A DNA stretch of 64,000 bases from a virus. The stretch covers positions 35,857 through 99,856 of the IMG/VR virus record IMGVR_UViG_3300028008_001363; one strand, given 5' to 3'. Shown in pieces: positions 34,296-42,892 of the stretch. A program made the translations under genes and the position numbers. A model generated the notes under the pieces. The model made no database searches. It saw nothing but the letters and a program-made list of their open reading frames with translations, and was not told the DNA's origin. Within the stretch, counting starts at the first letter, position 1. The number at the start of each line of letters is the position of its first letter.

Positions 34296-34916
34296 TCAAA
34301 CAGTATTATGCCTATTCCAGGTATGATATGATTTCTTTGTACTACCGTCTTTGGGCGGTAGACAAAATACCATGTGAAATCTAAGATGCTCACCTGCATT
34401 TAAGGCAGTATGTCTCTTAGTTGTGTCTACCATGTAGGTAGTACTCTCATGTAACTTTTCAGTCTTATCATCTATTATCATAAAACATCCATCATTCGTT
34501 ATCAATGGTAAATGAATTCTAGGTGTTTCATCATAGTGATATGTTAAGCATGATTTCCAGTTCATCATCATATATCTACCACGAACTGCTCCATACTCTT
34601 TAAAAATAGTATTGATTACTTCTTCAGTGTATGTGCCTTTTAAGTAATCACAAACTTCTGAAAAATCTTCTTCTTGTAATATTACATCACGTACTTTAGG
34701 TTTTGAATTAGGGTCAGAGGCATCATGGTAGTCATAATCTACATATAAACTAAGAGTACCTTTTAGTCTTTGTTCTTCTTCTGGCGTACCTGACATAGTT
34801 TGAAGCATCATCTGACCATTATTCTTAATCAAAAATTTCTCAATATTCATATCATTGAATTCTTTTCTAAGTTTATCATAGTCGATATTTAATTCTAATT
34901 CAGTAACATTACTCAT
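34296..34916 (-). CDS. Asp/Asn beta-hydroxylase-like 2OG oxygenase
   Basis: The C-terminal half matches the aspartyl/asparaginyl beta-hydroxylase pattern: RIHLPLI with His135, then an RHTALNAG segment with His169, and RFH at 179-181 for 2-oxoglutarate binding. These Fe(II) enzymes hydroxylate protein side chains or small molecules. It is last in the long minus-strand block, after a PLP enzyme and another 2OG oxygenase, which suggests a shared pathway. Confidence 0.75.
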   Translation of the reverse strand: MSNVTELELNIDYDKLRKEFNDMNIEKFLIKNNGQMMLQTMSGTPEEEQRLKGTLSLYVDYDYHDASDPNSKPKVRDVILQEEDFSEVCDYLKGTYTEEVINTIFKEYGAVRGRYMMMNWKSCLTYHYDETPRIHLPLITNDGCFMIIDDKTEKLHESTTYMVDTTKRHTALNAGEHLRFHMVFCLPPKDGSTKKSYHTWNRHNTV

Positions 34917-34920
34917 GTCA

Positions 34921-35829
34921 TTATTCCTTATCCAATTCTAATTGTATAGCATTCTGTATTTCATCTGTTATACAAATTTTGTTTCCCTTTTCATCATGGA
35001 CCCACATCCATATTTCTAATGCAGTATATCCTGGATGGTCGTTAACATATTCTTCTTGTATCATCTTTGCTGGTGCAGTTACATATAATGGTCCAAACTT
35101 TGGTAAGATTGCGTTTGCCACAGTTACTGCATTGATATTATAATAGTTATAGTTCATTAGTTTACTTATAGGAATAGTTAAACTTGGTGCTATATCATTA
35201 CCAAACAATATTCCTGCTCTTATTCCACCCAACAGAAAAGACTTACTAAGACTGAATGCTACACAATCTATAACGGGATTCTCAACATTCATAGTTTCTA
35301 AAGACGTTCCATAGAATGCACAGTCCAAGAATATCTTACTATTTGTTCTCTCGCATTGCTTTATTAGTTCAGGAAACCACGTTGAAATACTTCCTGTATG
35401 ATTAGGTTGACTAATGATTATGTAACTGTTTTCTTCTATCGTCTCTAGGTCCGTATGGTGGATACACTCCGCCGTATATGGAGACAATAAAGCAGTATAA
35501 AACATATAGTCATCATTGAAGTAATAAAACTTGTTAACTGTTTTAGATTTGTATGCAACTTGATTAACTATGGCATCATGGATTCCATTACAAAATGCCC
35601 ATTCACTAAACTTATCTACACCAGAAAATCTATATGTCCAATTTAACCAGTTAGCATGATAGTCATCTAGTTCATCAGATGAACCTTTGTTCTTCATATG
35701 CAAACTGTCTAATACTTTTCTGACCTGATTTGGACAAAAACTATGTACTGAACCTTCAGGTGAAAGTGTCGATGCTGGATACTTTCCTCTTTCTAATAAG
35801 TACATTGTGTATGAGTTCGCTAACACCAT
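34921..35829 (-). CDS. PLP-dependent fold-type I enzyme (aminotransferase-like)
   Basis: The PLP lysine would be Lys196 in SLSKS, preceded by FLDCAFYG with Asp169 for the pyridine nitrogen and followed by GGIRAG with Arg204, as in class I/II aminotransferases. At 302 residues it is short, missing parts of the N- and C-terminal small domain. It overlaps the upstream oxygenase gene by 10 bases. The substrate is unknown. Confidence 0.75.
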   Translation of the reverse strand: MVLANSYTMYLLERGKYPASTLSPEGSVHSFCPNQVRKVLDSLHMKNKGSSDELDDYHANWLNWTYRFSGVDKFSEWAFCNGIHDAIVNQVAYKSKTVNKFYYFNDDYMFYTALLSPYTAECIHHTDLETIEENSYIIISQPNHTGSISTWFPELIKQCERTNSKIFLDCAFYGTSLETMNVENPVIDCVAFSLSKSFLLGGIRAGILFGNDIAPSLTIPISKLMNYNYYNINAVTVANAILPKFGPLYVTAPAKMIQEEYVNDHPGYTALEIWMWVHDEKGNKICITDEIQNAIQLELDKE

Positions 35830-36425
35830 ATATTCTCAATAATATGACAGTACATACTCAATCGTTGTTCGTCAGGACCTATACACATATCTGGGTTTCC
35901 ATGTAATTGTGTTTTGTTATTAATCATCATATATCCTGTGTTTTGAATACAATCAAATTGATGTCTAACTTTTGGTATTGGGCCCTCACCATCTTTGTAG
36001 TAGTATTTTTGAAGTGTGTCTTTTTCGTATATTTCACTTTCATCTACATCAAAAAATATAGTCGGAGAACTATCATTATTTGTTAGATAGAGTTGCATAA
36101 CCTTATCAACTTTTGAATTATCGATATGTCTTGTTATGGAAAATCCCTCTAAGTCTAACCAAAACGCCGGCCATATTGATTCTATTTTCATTTGTAGTAC
36201 TTCTTCTAAAATACTTTTTTTAGAATTAATATGTTTTTCTATACGTTCAAAAACACTATGGGGTTCAACTATAATACATCTTCTATTCTTTTGTTCCTGG
36301 GTTTTTTGAGGTTCCCATGGCATATCCATTAGATTTAATTGTGAAAGTTCATGTATTAATTCTTCTGATACTGCATCTTTTATTGCAAACAGATTATTTA
36401 AATCATCTATTGGTCTTATATTCAT
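35820..36425 (-). CDS. 2OG-Fe(II) oxygenase, paralogue of 62714 gene
   Basis: The iron ligands fit HxD...H: His100 and Asp102 in RHID, His175 in QLHGNPD, with Arg188 for 2-oxoglutarate. The plus-strand gene at 62714 has the same layout, even the same positions (His100/Asp102), and the same N-terminal DDLNNLF/DDANDLF pattern. A good AAAGGA site precedes the ATG. It probably hydroxylates a small molecule or peptide. Confidence 0.8.
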   Translation of the reverse strand: MNIRPIDDLNNLFAIKDAVSEELIHELSQLNLMDMPWEPQKTQEQKNRRCIIVEPHSVFERIEKHINSKKSILEEVLQMKIESIWPAFWLDLEGFSITRHIDNSKVDKVMQLYLTNNDSSPTIFFDVDESEIYEKDTLQKYYYKDGEGPIPKVRHQFDCIQNTGYMMINNKTQLHGNPDMCIGPDEQRLSMYCHIIENIWC

Positions 36426-36458
36426 TTGTCTTTCCTTTCATAATGAATAATTTAATAG

Positions 36459-36614
36459 TCACTTCTTAATCTTCTGTTCTGTATATTTACAATGCTTTCG
36501 TATATACGGGTCATACATATTCAACGTCATCTTTTCTGGATGTAGTCTTTTATTTTTATGTCGTGTATAAAAATGTGCTGACTCTGTTGATTGCATTCTT
36601 ATTTTTTCTCGCAT
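36459..36614 (-). CDS. rpmG: Ribosomal protein bL33
   Basis: A 51-residue protein read from ATG 36614 after a GAAGGAAAC site. It aligns with bacterial L33 along its length: REKIRMQST, then the diagnostic [16 protein letters not shown], then [19 protein letters not shown]. coli L33 has 55 residues. It is the Cys-poor form, without a zinc ribbon. Phage-encoded bL33 is known from marine viral genomes; it may be incorporated into host ribosomes. Its neighbours are a holin-like gene and a 2OG oxygenase. Confidence 0.92.
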   Translation of the reverse strand: MREKIRMQSTESAHFYTRHKNKRLHPEKMTLNMYDPYIRKHCKYTEQKIKK

Positions 36615-36623
36615 AGTTTCCTT

Positions 36624-36842
36624 CTATTTTTTACAGTTACACGAACCACTTTTCGCACCTACATAACCAGCAACAATACCAATTATACCAGTGATACTCA
36701 TCTGGAGTAGTTCTATAATATTCGAGTCTAACTCACCGCCATTTTCTCTAGCCATCATAAACTCATCTACAACAATAAGTCCTAGAATACCCATCAAACT
36801 TATTGCCATTACTAGAACAATAATTCCTTTAATATTTTCCAT
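36624..36842 (-). CDS. Holin-like small membrane protein
   Basis: A 72-residue protein with two membrane helices (GIIVLVMAISLMGILGLIVV near the start, ITGIIGIVAGYVG near the end) separated by a charged loop, and a CNCKK tail. I start it at ATG 36842 after AGGAGATAAA. The two-helix form fits a class II-type holin. No endolysin is visible nearby, so the lysis role is tentative. Confidence 0.6.
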   Translation of the reverse strand: MENIKGIIVLVMAISLMGILGLIVVDEFMMARENGGELDSNIIELLQMSITGIIGIVAGYVGAKSGSCNCKK

Positions 36843-36843
36843 T

Positions 36844-36963
36844 TTATCTCCTACGAATAGCATCATGGAATTTAACCATCTTTTCCAATGCTTCTACTCG
36901 TTCAGTTAATCGCCCAATTTCCTCTAACAGTTCTTTGACTGTCTTCTCTAATTCATCTGCCAT
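36844..36963 (-). CDS. Small coiled-coil protein
   Basis: A 39-residue protein with leucine/isoleucine heptads (ELLEEIGRLTERVEALEKM) running from ATG 36963 to a stop one base before the holin-like start. The holin's ribosome binding site lies inside its 3' end, which indicates translational coupling. It could be a lysis regulator or a partner of the holin-like protein. Confidence 0.5.
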   Translation of the reverse strand: MADELEKTVKELLEEIGRLTERVEALEKMVKFHDAIRRR

Positions 36964-36966
36964 ATA

Positions 36967-37188
36967 CTATTTTTTAGTTGTTAATTTTTTCTTTACAGTC
37001 TTTGCCTTCTTAGTAGCCTTTGGTTGCACCTCCTTAATAGGCTTCTTAGTAATTGCTTTCTCTGTACTCTTATTTAGTTTCTTTCCTTTACCAGATAGAT
37101 ATGCTGGTGCTTTATTTTCACCTCTGTATGTTGCAGGGTCTACTCCTTTTCCAAAGAATAGTTCTGTCAATGAAGGTAGTTTTAACAT
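36967..37188 (-). CDS. Small lysine-rich protein
   Basis: A 73-residue protein; start at ATG 37188 with an AGGAGAAG site. The N-terminus (LPSLTELFFGKGVDPATYRG) looks folded, and the C-terminus is a Lys/Ala/Thr-rich tail that could bind nucleic acid. The function is unknown. Confidence 0.6.
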   Translation of the reverse strand: MLKLPSLTELFFGKGVDPATYRGENKAPAYLSGKGKKLNKSTEKAITKKPIKEVQPKATKKAKTVKKKLTTKK

Positions 37189-37189
37189 G

Positions 37190-38368
37190 TTACTTCTCCT
37201 TTTTAAATGATTTATCACCTGGATATATGGGTACCATTGCTCCAGGTTTACGTTTTGGTATCTTACTGTCTGCACTACTTACACAACTTTCACTAATACA
37301 AACTCTTGGTTTATCAAATAGTTTAAAGCCACTCTCTACATACCCTAATGGTTCGTCCGCACAACTGTATGAACGTTTTATACTGCCATCTGGTTCTCTA
37401 ATAATGATACCTTTAAACCCACTTGTACATTCCCAGCCCTTAAACTTATTAAAGTTAAAAGCATTGAAACGTTCTGCTTGGTCCATGTACCATTTCTTTC
37501 CTTTACTGTCTTGGAATTCTACTTGCATTTGGTGTGGCACTGATTTGTCATCACCATTTATCGCATCCATTCTCCACATACTACCTGATTTAGGTTTTGG
37601 TCTTACTACTTTTATGCCAGTTTCTTCTTGTAGTTTAGATGTGAAGTCTCTTTGTGGCATGCCTTTACGCATTGTTTTTAATTGTTCGTCTGTGTAACCA
37701 GATACTACGAAAGATGCAGTTGGGTCACTCTGAGGTTTTAATGTAACATTTATACCACGATTGTGAAAGTATAATGCTCTTTCCCAGTCTCGGTCAAACC
37801 ATTCAGGAACAAGAACCATGTTGATTGTTACGTGTACATCATGTTCCATACAGTACAATAACTTATCAGCAAACTCTTCTTCTTTCGCATACTCACTATG
37901 GAATGATGCTGTGATACTTGCTCGGTGCATTTTTGCAACTGTTTTGCAATAGGTTTCATGCCACTTCATATTACGTGACATGTTAGTTGTCATATGAACA
38001 GAAGTATAATTAGTATTATCCACATCTCCAGCGAGGTGATTGAGGATGTCCAAATAGCCAGGATGAAAAGTAGGTTCACCACCAGATAAAGAAAAGTGAA
38101 AAGAGTTAAATCCATTTTGTCTTGCTTGCCTTTTTATTTCGTCTATCGTTGCTAGACATAGTTCAGTTGGTCTGTGGTCTTTACGGTCACTTCTAGCATA
38201 CGGCCAACAGTACGAACACTTGTAGTTGCAGAAACGTCCTAATAACCAACTTACTGAAAATAAATCTCTATATAAAAGGGTTCGTTGTCCTACACTAACG
38301 AGGTCATCGAATGGTATTTCTGTGAAGTCATATTGTGACCAATATAATTCGTCTGTTTTATCACTCAT
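37190..38368 (-). CDS. Radical SAM protein
   Basis: The CxxxCxxC motif is at Cys47/51/54 (CNYKCSYC), with LSGGEPTFH as the SAM-binding GGE motif. The C-terminus has further Cys (GWECTSG, SYSCAD, RVCISESC) that could bind an auxiliary cluster. It overlaps the upstream radical SAM gene by 8 bases. In layout it resembles the plus-strand 30388 protein. The substrate is unknown. Confidence 0.88.
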   Translation of the reverse strand: MSDKTDELYWSQYDFTEIPFDDLVSVGQRTLLYRDLFSVSWLLGRFCNYKCSYCWPYARSDRKDHRPTELCLATIDEIKRQARQNGFNSFHFSLSGGEPTFHPGYLDILNHLAGDVDNTNYTSVHMTTNMSRNMKWHETYCKTVAKMHRASITASFHSEYAKEEEFADKLLYCMEHDVHVTINMVLVPEWFDRDWERALYFHNRGINVTLKPQSDPTASFVVSGYTDEQLKTMRKGMPQRDFTSKLQEETGIKVVRPKPKSGSMWRMDAINGDDKSVPHQMQVEFQDSKGKKWYMDQAERFNAFNFNKFKGWECTSGFKGIIIREPDGSIKRSYSCADEPLGYVESGFKLFDKPRVCISESCVSSADSKIPKRKPGAMVPIYPGDKSFKKEK

Positions 38369-39344
38369 GTATGAAGTCTCTCCAATTAGTTCCGTGTATT
38401 TTGTCCATTATTTCACTTTGTTCTATCAACTGTTCTCTTAGTAATTTATCTTCCATCGCATCTGGCGACATAAACGCAGGTCGTATAACTGGTGTCGATG
38501 AGAAACAATCAATGTTATTATCATTGCACCAACCTAATATTTCATGCATATGCTTGTGATTAAAAACCATAGGCAAAACTGATACTGTCACATAAGAATT
38601 ACTTGGTTTTAATTTATTGAACTTCACAAGGTTTTCACTCGTTTGTTTCCAACTTGAACCTGGTCGTATATACTCATAGCGTTTGCCTATTGCTTCAATA
38701 CTCACATTTATCTGTATTCTTCTAAACTTCTCAAACAAATGATTCCAGTCTGTCATATCATAACTTCCATTTGTTATCAATTGTACTTCAATATTAGAAG
38801 AAACTCCTTCGTCTATTAGTCTTTGTATAATCTTTTTTACTTGTGGTATCATAAATGGTTCACCACCTGTAAACTTTATAATCTTTGCATCTAACATAAG
38901 ATGACTAAACTCTAATGCTTTTTTTGTCCAACGTGTCTTTGGTTCTTCGTGTCTTGCTTCGTATCCGTACCAATTATATTCTTTATTATCTCTTATGAGA
39001 TTTGCCCATTTACTACTACTTCCTGGATGACACATTCGACAAGCAAAGTTACAAGTATTGTTTATCTTTAAATCCCAATGCTTAATACCAGTTTCACCTT
39101 TGAACTGGTCATTGTATGTTGTTCGTAAACTTCTACCTGTTAGTTCTTCACTTAGTTTACACTCAGCACATCCATCTAGCCATTCTGTCTCACTTTGCTT
39201 ACCCCATTCAGCATGTCTTGTTTGCCAATCATCATCAAAATATAATAGTTCTTCATCGGGTTTTGACAACCATGCACAACAGGGTCTTATAGTAGACGTG
39301 GTATCTATTACTACACCATGTTTAAATATTGCACATTCTGGCAT
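38361..39344 (-). CDS. N-terminal-twitch-type radical SAM protein
   Basis: The core motif is Cys98/102/105 (CNFACRMC), with FTGGEPF following. The N-terminus has Cys4, Cys22-23 (RPCC) and Cys59/62 (CAEC), a pattern repeated in most members of this cluster, which probably binds a second Fe-S cluster ahead of the core. At 327 residues it is the shortest of the N-twitch copies. Confidence 0.88.
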   Translation of the reverse strand: MPECAIFKHGVVIDTTSTIRPCCAWLSKPDEELLYFDDDWQTRHAEWGKQSETEWLDGCAECKLSEELTGRSLRTTYNDQFKGETGIKHWDLKINNTCNFACRMCHPGSSSKWANLIRDNKEYNWYGYEARHEEPKTRWTKKALEFSHLMLDAKIIKFTGGEPFMIPQVKKIIQRLIDEGVSSNIEVQLITNGSYDMTDWNHLFEKFRRIQINVSIEAIGKRYEYIRPGSSWKQTSENLVKFNKLKPSNSYVTVSVLPMVFNHKHMHEILGWCNDNNIDCFSSTPVIRPAFMSPDAMEDKLLREQLIEQSEIMDKIHGTNWRDFIHE

Positions 39345-39353
39345 TACTGTTTC

Positions 39354-39710
39354 CTACTTATGGCTCATCCCACATGGCTCATCAAATCTAACATTGAAGA
39401 AACGTTGCTTGGTTCTATAAGCCTTCTCAACTATTTCATAATCTATTCCAACTGTATTTAACACAGTTTTAATATCTTCTCTGTCTTCCTCTGCCATTTC
39501 TTCACGTACATTATCTCTAATGTCTTGTTCTACCATATCATATATACTACTAAAACACCACTCACAAAATGTAACTGGCATCACACCAAAGAGTCCTTGA
39601 ATTCCACCACACGATTCATCATATTCATCGTTACAAATAGAACATTTTGGTTTTGGTTTAGATGTTTGCAATTCACGTATGTAGTCATTCGCTGTTCTTT
39701 TTTTCATCAT
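39354..39710 (-). CDS. Small zinc-binding-like protein
   Basis: A 118-residue protein with CSIC near residue 23-26, a further Cys, and FCEWC near residue 48-52, suggesting a zinc site. The rest is charged and helical. The start lies inside the end of the 52-residue gene. The function is unknown; it could also be a small partner of the radical SAM enzymes. Confidence 0.6.
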   Translation of the reverse strand: MMKKRTANDYIRELQTSKPKPKCSICNDEYDESCGGIQGLFGVMPVTFCEWCFSSIYDMVEQDIRDNVREEMAEEDREDIKTVLNTVGIDYEIVEKAYRTKQRFFNVRFDEPCGMSHK

Positions 39711-39843
39711 CCTTCCTATTCTTTAAAACAATATGTATATACCATTTCATTAACCATTCAACTTTCCTAGGGTATTGGTCTGGATTAGGTATCTTATCTT
39801 CTCCAAAGTAATCAATAAATCCTTGTATATCTTCATCACTCAT
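39685..39843 (-). CDS. Small unknown protein (52 residues)
   Basis: It begins at ATG 39843 as an ATGA overlap with the upstream gene stop and ends 26 bases inside the next gene, so coupling on both sides supports it. The segment YPRKVEWLMKWYIHIVLK is amphipathic and basic. No family is recognised. Confidence 0.55.
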   Translation of the reverse strand: MSDEDIQGFIDYFGEDKIPNPDQYPRKVEWLMKWYIHIVLKNRKDDEKKNSE

Positions 39844-40163
39844 AATGGAATATCCCTATTCTCTTTAGCACAGTGTGATTGACAAACTTCTAGTTTACTC
39901 ATATTGTTTTCAATCCACTCAAAGATTGGACCTTCTATAATCTCTTCCATAGAATAATGATGTATGTTATGATACTTCTTATCTATACCAGATTCATTCC
40001 AAAGTCCAGTCATTCTTCTTGTAATGCCAAACCAACAACAAGGCAGTACATATCCTTTTGATGTGATATAAAGATTGCCCATTGTTTTATGAAATGTTCC
40101 TTGTCCATTTCCAACAGCCGCTTTACACTTTGGTTGTATCTCAAAAGTTTTGTTCCAAGTCAT
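39840..40163 (-). CDS. Separate C-terminal (SPASM-like) half of a split radical SAM enzyme
   Basis: A 107-residue protein with LYITSKGYVLPCCWFG and CQSHC, matching the C-terminal auxiliary-cluster part of the intact paralogue at 50998 (YLSAEGLILPCCWVAG). It overlaps the gene for the catalytic half by ATGA. Together the two look like one enzyme encoded by two genes. I see no frameshift needed to explain the split. Confidence 0.75.
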   Translation of the reverse strand: MTWNKTFEIQPKCKAAVGNGQGTFHKTMGNLYITSKGYVLPCCWFGITRRMTGLWNESGIDKKYHNIHHYSMEEIIEGPIFEWIENNMSKLEVCQSHCAKENRDIPL

Positions 40164-40876
40164 ACTAAGCCCTCGATTCCTACATAACCTTCTGGTAATA
40201 CAATCTCATCTATTTCATTTGCAGGGTCTGTGTTTCTAAAAGACTTAATCACCACAAATCTATCAAAGTTCTCATCTTCAGATAGTTTCTTAATGTCACT
40301 TATCTGATGCTGATTCCATTTGAATACAATAAACTGCCACATCGCTTTGCCACCTGAAGAGATATATGCTCTCCAGTTCTTTTGTAAAGTATTCCAATCA
40401 ACATTCTTTCTATAAAGATGATTGGTTTCTTCATCTCCGTCTATTCCGAATACAACTACTAAACGGTTGTTTAATTCTTTAGATAATTCTCCTAACTCAC
40501 TCCAGAAACTTTCATTTCTTGACCCACCATTCACGTGAACCCAAATGTCTTTTTCTTTATTGTCCAGGTGATAGAAATACTTTATGATTTCTATTACATC
40601 TGGATTTATTACTGGTTCATCTAAGTTGCCACACAAGACTACTTCGTCTAAGTGTGACCATCTATCAGGCAGAAATGTCTTCTTTATATCTGCTACTGAT
40701 AGATAGGTATTATTCAGTTCAACATCGTAATCTAAAGTAAACGTATCTCGTTCTTCAGTCTTTTCATTCTGAAGTTTAACAAGATAACTTCGTTCACACT
40801 GTGGACAAAAGGCATTACAATAGTTTGTTATTTCTAACTGTAAACGTCCTATATTGCCTTCGGTTGCCCACAACAT
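40160..40876 (-). CDS. Radical SAM catalytic half of a split enzyme
   Basis: The CxxxCxxC motif is at Cys20/24/27 (CNAFCPQC), exactly as in the 367-residue protein at 50998. The 238-residue protein ends after the core (LPEGYVGIEGLV), and the auxiliary-cluster part continues as the next gene. It shares the segments CGNLDEPVINPDV and NHLYRKNVDW with its paralogue (CGNFGDPIIANDT, NHLYRQGVNW). Confidence 0.85.
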   Translation of the reverse strand: MLWATEGNIGRLQLEITNYCNAFCPQCERSYLVKLQNEKTEERDTFTLDYDVELNNTYLSVADIKKTFLPDRWSHLDEVVLCGNLDEPVINPDVIEIIKYFYHLDNKEKDIWVHVNGGSRNESFWSELGELSKELNNRLVVVFGIDGDEETNHLYRKNVDWNTLQKNWRAYISSGGKAMWQFIVFKWNQHQISDIKKLSEDENFDRFVVIKSFRNTDPANEIDEIVLPEGYVGIEGLV

Positions 40877-40879
40877 TTA

Positions 40880-41683
40880 TCAATCAATGTCCAGTTCTGG
40901 CCAAGTGGCTAATGATTTTTCTGCTGAATAGTTGAATATCTCTGCGGTTGCCCATTCTTTTTCAATACACCACCAACACCCTTTACATTCTTTTGTAAAG
41001 TTCTCTGTCTCTTCAATCCAACCTTCACAAGACCTAGTCAATGCACCAAGAGAAGCAAGTAGTCCATACTTCTTATAGAATGCTAGTACAATTCTTTTGT
41101 CTGAATGAATGAACGGTAGATATTCAGTATGGTAATCGCATCTGCATTCACTTCTTTCATCAATCCACCATTGGCGATTGTCCCAATCTCTACGTTCTGC
41201 TCTACGCTTCCATCTCTTTCTCCAGAGTGGTGCGCCAATTTCTTCAGGTGGGTTAACAGTTACACCATTAAATAATGCAGTAATGTTATGCTTGGCAACC
41301 ATGTCCCATGACAATCTAGTTCCATTATCAATGTAATCTTTTGCTGTAGTCATTCTAACCATATGCTCACCAAACTTTACATTAGGGAAAGCATTCATTA
41401 CAAACTCACGTGCTTTTGCGGCATAGATATGTTGCCATGGCTTTTCTTCGTGGCAACAAGACCATACATAGATTGTAATATCTAGGTCATTCTCATTAAT
41501 ATGGTGTGCTAATAACCACAACAATATTGATGAATCCATGCCACCTGACATTCCAATACCAATATTCTTATGAAAACCCCAATCTTTCGATTCGAAAGGT
41601 AATGTGATTTTGTACTCTTCGGGATGTGCTTCTTCCGCATTGTTTCCCCGTCTGTAAACAATGGCTCTGTCTTCAATAATCAT
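40880..41683 (-). CDS. QueC-like PP-loop ATPase, copy 1
   Basis: The 267-residue protein has the PP-loop SGGMDSS at 46-52 for ATP pyrophosphate binding, as in QueC, TtcA and asparagine synthetase relatives. The C-terminal RSCEG...CKGCWWC resembles the QueC zinc site. QueC turns a carboxylate into a nitrile via an amide, but the insert here (NPPEEIGAPLWRKRWKRRAERRDW) is unusual, so the reaction may differ. It sits between radical SAM genes. Confidence 0.75.
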   Translation of the reverse strand: MIIEDRAIVYRRGNNAEEAHPEEYKITLPFESKDWGFHKNIGIGMSGGMDSSILLWLLAHHINENDLDITIYVWSCCHEEKPWQHIYAAKAREFVMNAFPNVKFGEHMVRMTTAKDYIDNGTRLSWDMVAKHNITALFNGVTVNPPEEIGAPLWRKRWKRRAERRDWDNRQWWIDERSECRCDYHTEYLPFIHSDKRIVLAFYKKYGLLASLGALTRSCEGWIEETENFTKECKGCWWCIEKEWATAEIFNYSAEKSLATWPELDID

Positions 41684-42892
41684 TTAATATATTCCTCGTT
41701 TTGTTAGTTTTACATTTAAGTTGGAGCACCTCGTTGTGCATACCTTTAGTTTTGGATTGTTTTCATCGTCATAACCATTAGAGAAACTTTCCTCTAAATC
41801 TTTTGTAAAGAAGTCATGGCTTATTATATCACGGAATGAATGAGAATGCAAGTTATTCCAGCCCTCATTGTACTTTTTAGTGAATCTTAACCAATTTTCT
41901 CTACCACCAGCATCATATTGTGTCTTGTATTGATAGTTAGAGTTCATCCAACAACATCTCCATACAGAACCATCATGTGAAATCTGGTATCTATTATTCG
42001 TACCCCATAGACAAGTGATACCTGTTTGTTCTCTTGCTATCTCTAGGTTCGCTTCGGCACTAAGTTTAGTATCAACTTTTATATCTTTGATAACACTTCT
42101 TGCTTTCTTCAGATTCTTTTCAACTAAATCATCACTGATATTCATCAAGTCTTCGTCTTCTTCTTTCATCTTATCAAGTTCATTCAACTTCTCACTCAAA
42201 GCAATCTTAACTGCCTTTTGTTCTACACGTTGAATTCTATTTCTTTGAAATTTGTCAAATCCATGTTCTGCCGCCAGCATCTTTGCTGTTTCCACAAGTT
42301 CTTCATTGAAATCGAATGGAATCATTTTCCATACTGCACAACCACCGCCACTGATAAATGCTTCTGCATTTTTAATTATCTTATCAAAGTCAGTGCCAAT
42401 TCTGTACATATTTTGTGTTTCATTATCTGTTCCATCTAAGTCAAACATTACGTGATGTCTTCCTGGTAGATGTTCGTGTAGTATTTCACCTAGTTTCTTC
42501 CAAAAGGCTGGTGACTTGTATGAACCATTTGTTGAAATAGTCATATCATGTAATCCATTAAAATTAGCATGTAAGTTACCATTTCCATCACCAACATAGT
42601 CATCAGTCGGAATATCGCCTTTTGTTGTTTTGGCCGCATACTCTACCAGTTCTAAGAAGTCAGGATGAAAGGGACTATCACCAAAACTTCCATCGTAAGT
42701 TAGATACTTAACTTCATCTTTTATCGAATCAATAAGTTGATGATGAATATCTACTGGCAAGTTCCAGTTCTTTGGTGGTGCTGAAACTTCGTCTGTATCA
42801 GGATTAAATACTTTATGTCTGATACAACCAGGACACTTTGCTTGACAGTTAGAGGTAACCTCTATCGTTATTTCCATATTCCTTCTATTCAT
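41684..42892 (-). CDS. Radical SAM protein with C-terminal SPASM-like region
   Basis: The core motif is Cys16/20/23 (CQAKCPGC), and the C-terminal half has CLWGTNN...GSVWRCCWMN and CTTRC, an auxiliary-cluster pattern. It belongs to the same subgroup as 40160/39840 and 50998. ATG 42892 overlaps the upstream gene; ATG 42877 after AGAAGG is a possible alternative start. The substrate is unknown. Confidence 0.88.
   Translation of the reverse strand: MNRRNMEITIEVTSNCQAKCPGCIRHKVFNPDTDEVSAPPKNWNLPVDIHHQLIDSIKDEVKYLTYDGSFGDSPFHPDFLELVEYAAKTTKGDIPTDDYVGDGNGNLHANFNGLHDMTISTNGSYKSPAFWKKLGEILHEHLPGRHHVMFDLDGTDNETQNMYRIGTDFDKIIKNAEAFISGGGCAVWKMIPFDFNEELVETAKMLAAEHGFDKFQRNRIQRVEQKAVKIALSEKLNELDKMKEEDEDLMNISDDLVEKNLKKARSVIKDIKVDTKLSAEANLEIAREQTGITCLWGTNNRYQISHDGSVWRCCWMNSNYQYKTQYDAGGRENWLRFTKKYNEGWNNLHSHSFRDIISHDFFTKDLEESFSNGYDDENNPKLKVCTTRCSNLNVKLTKRGIY

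Noticed and set aside
37053-37697. A 214-residue plus-strand open frame
   Set aside because: It runs antisense to a radical SAM gene with intact motifs and shows only low-complexity Leu/Ser-rich translation.
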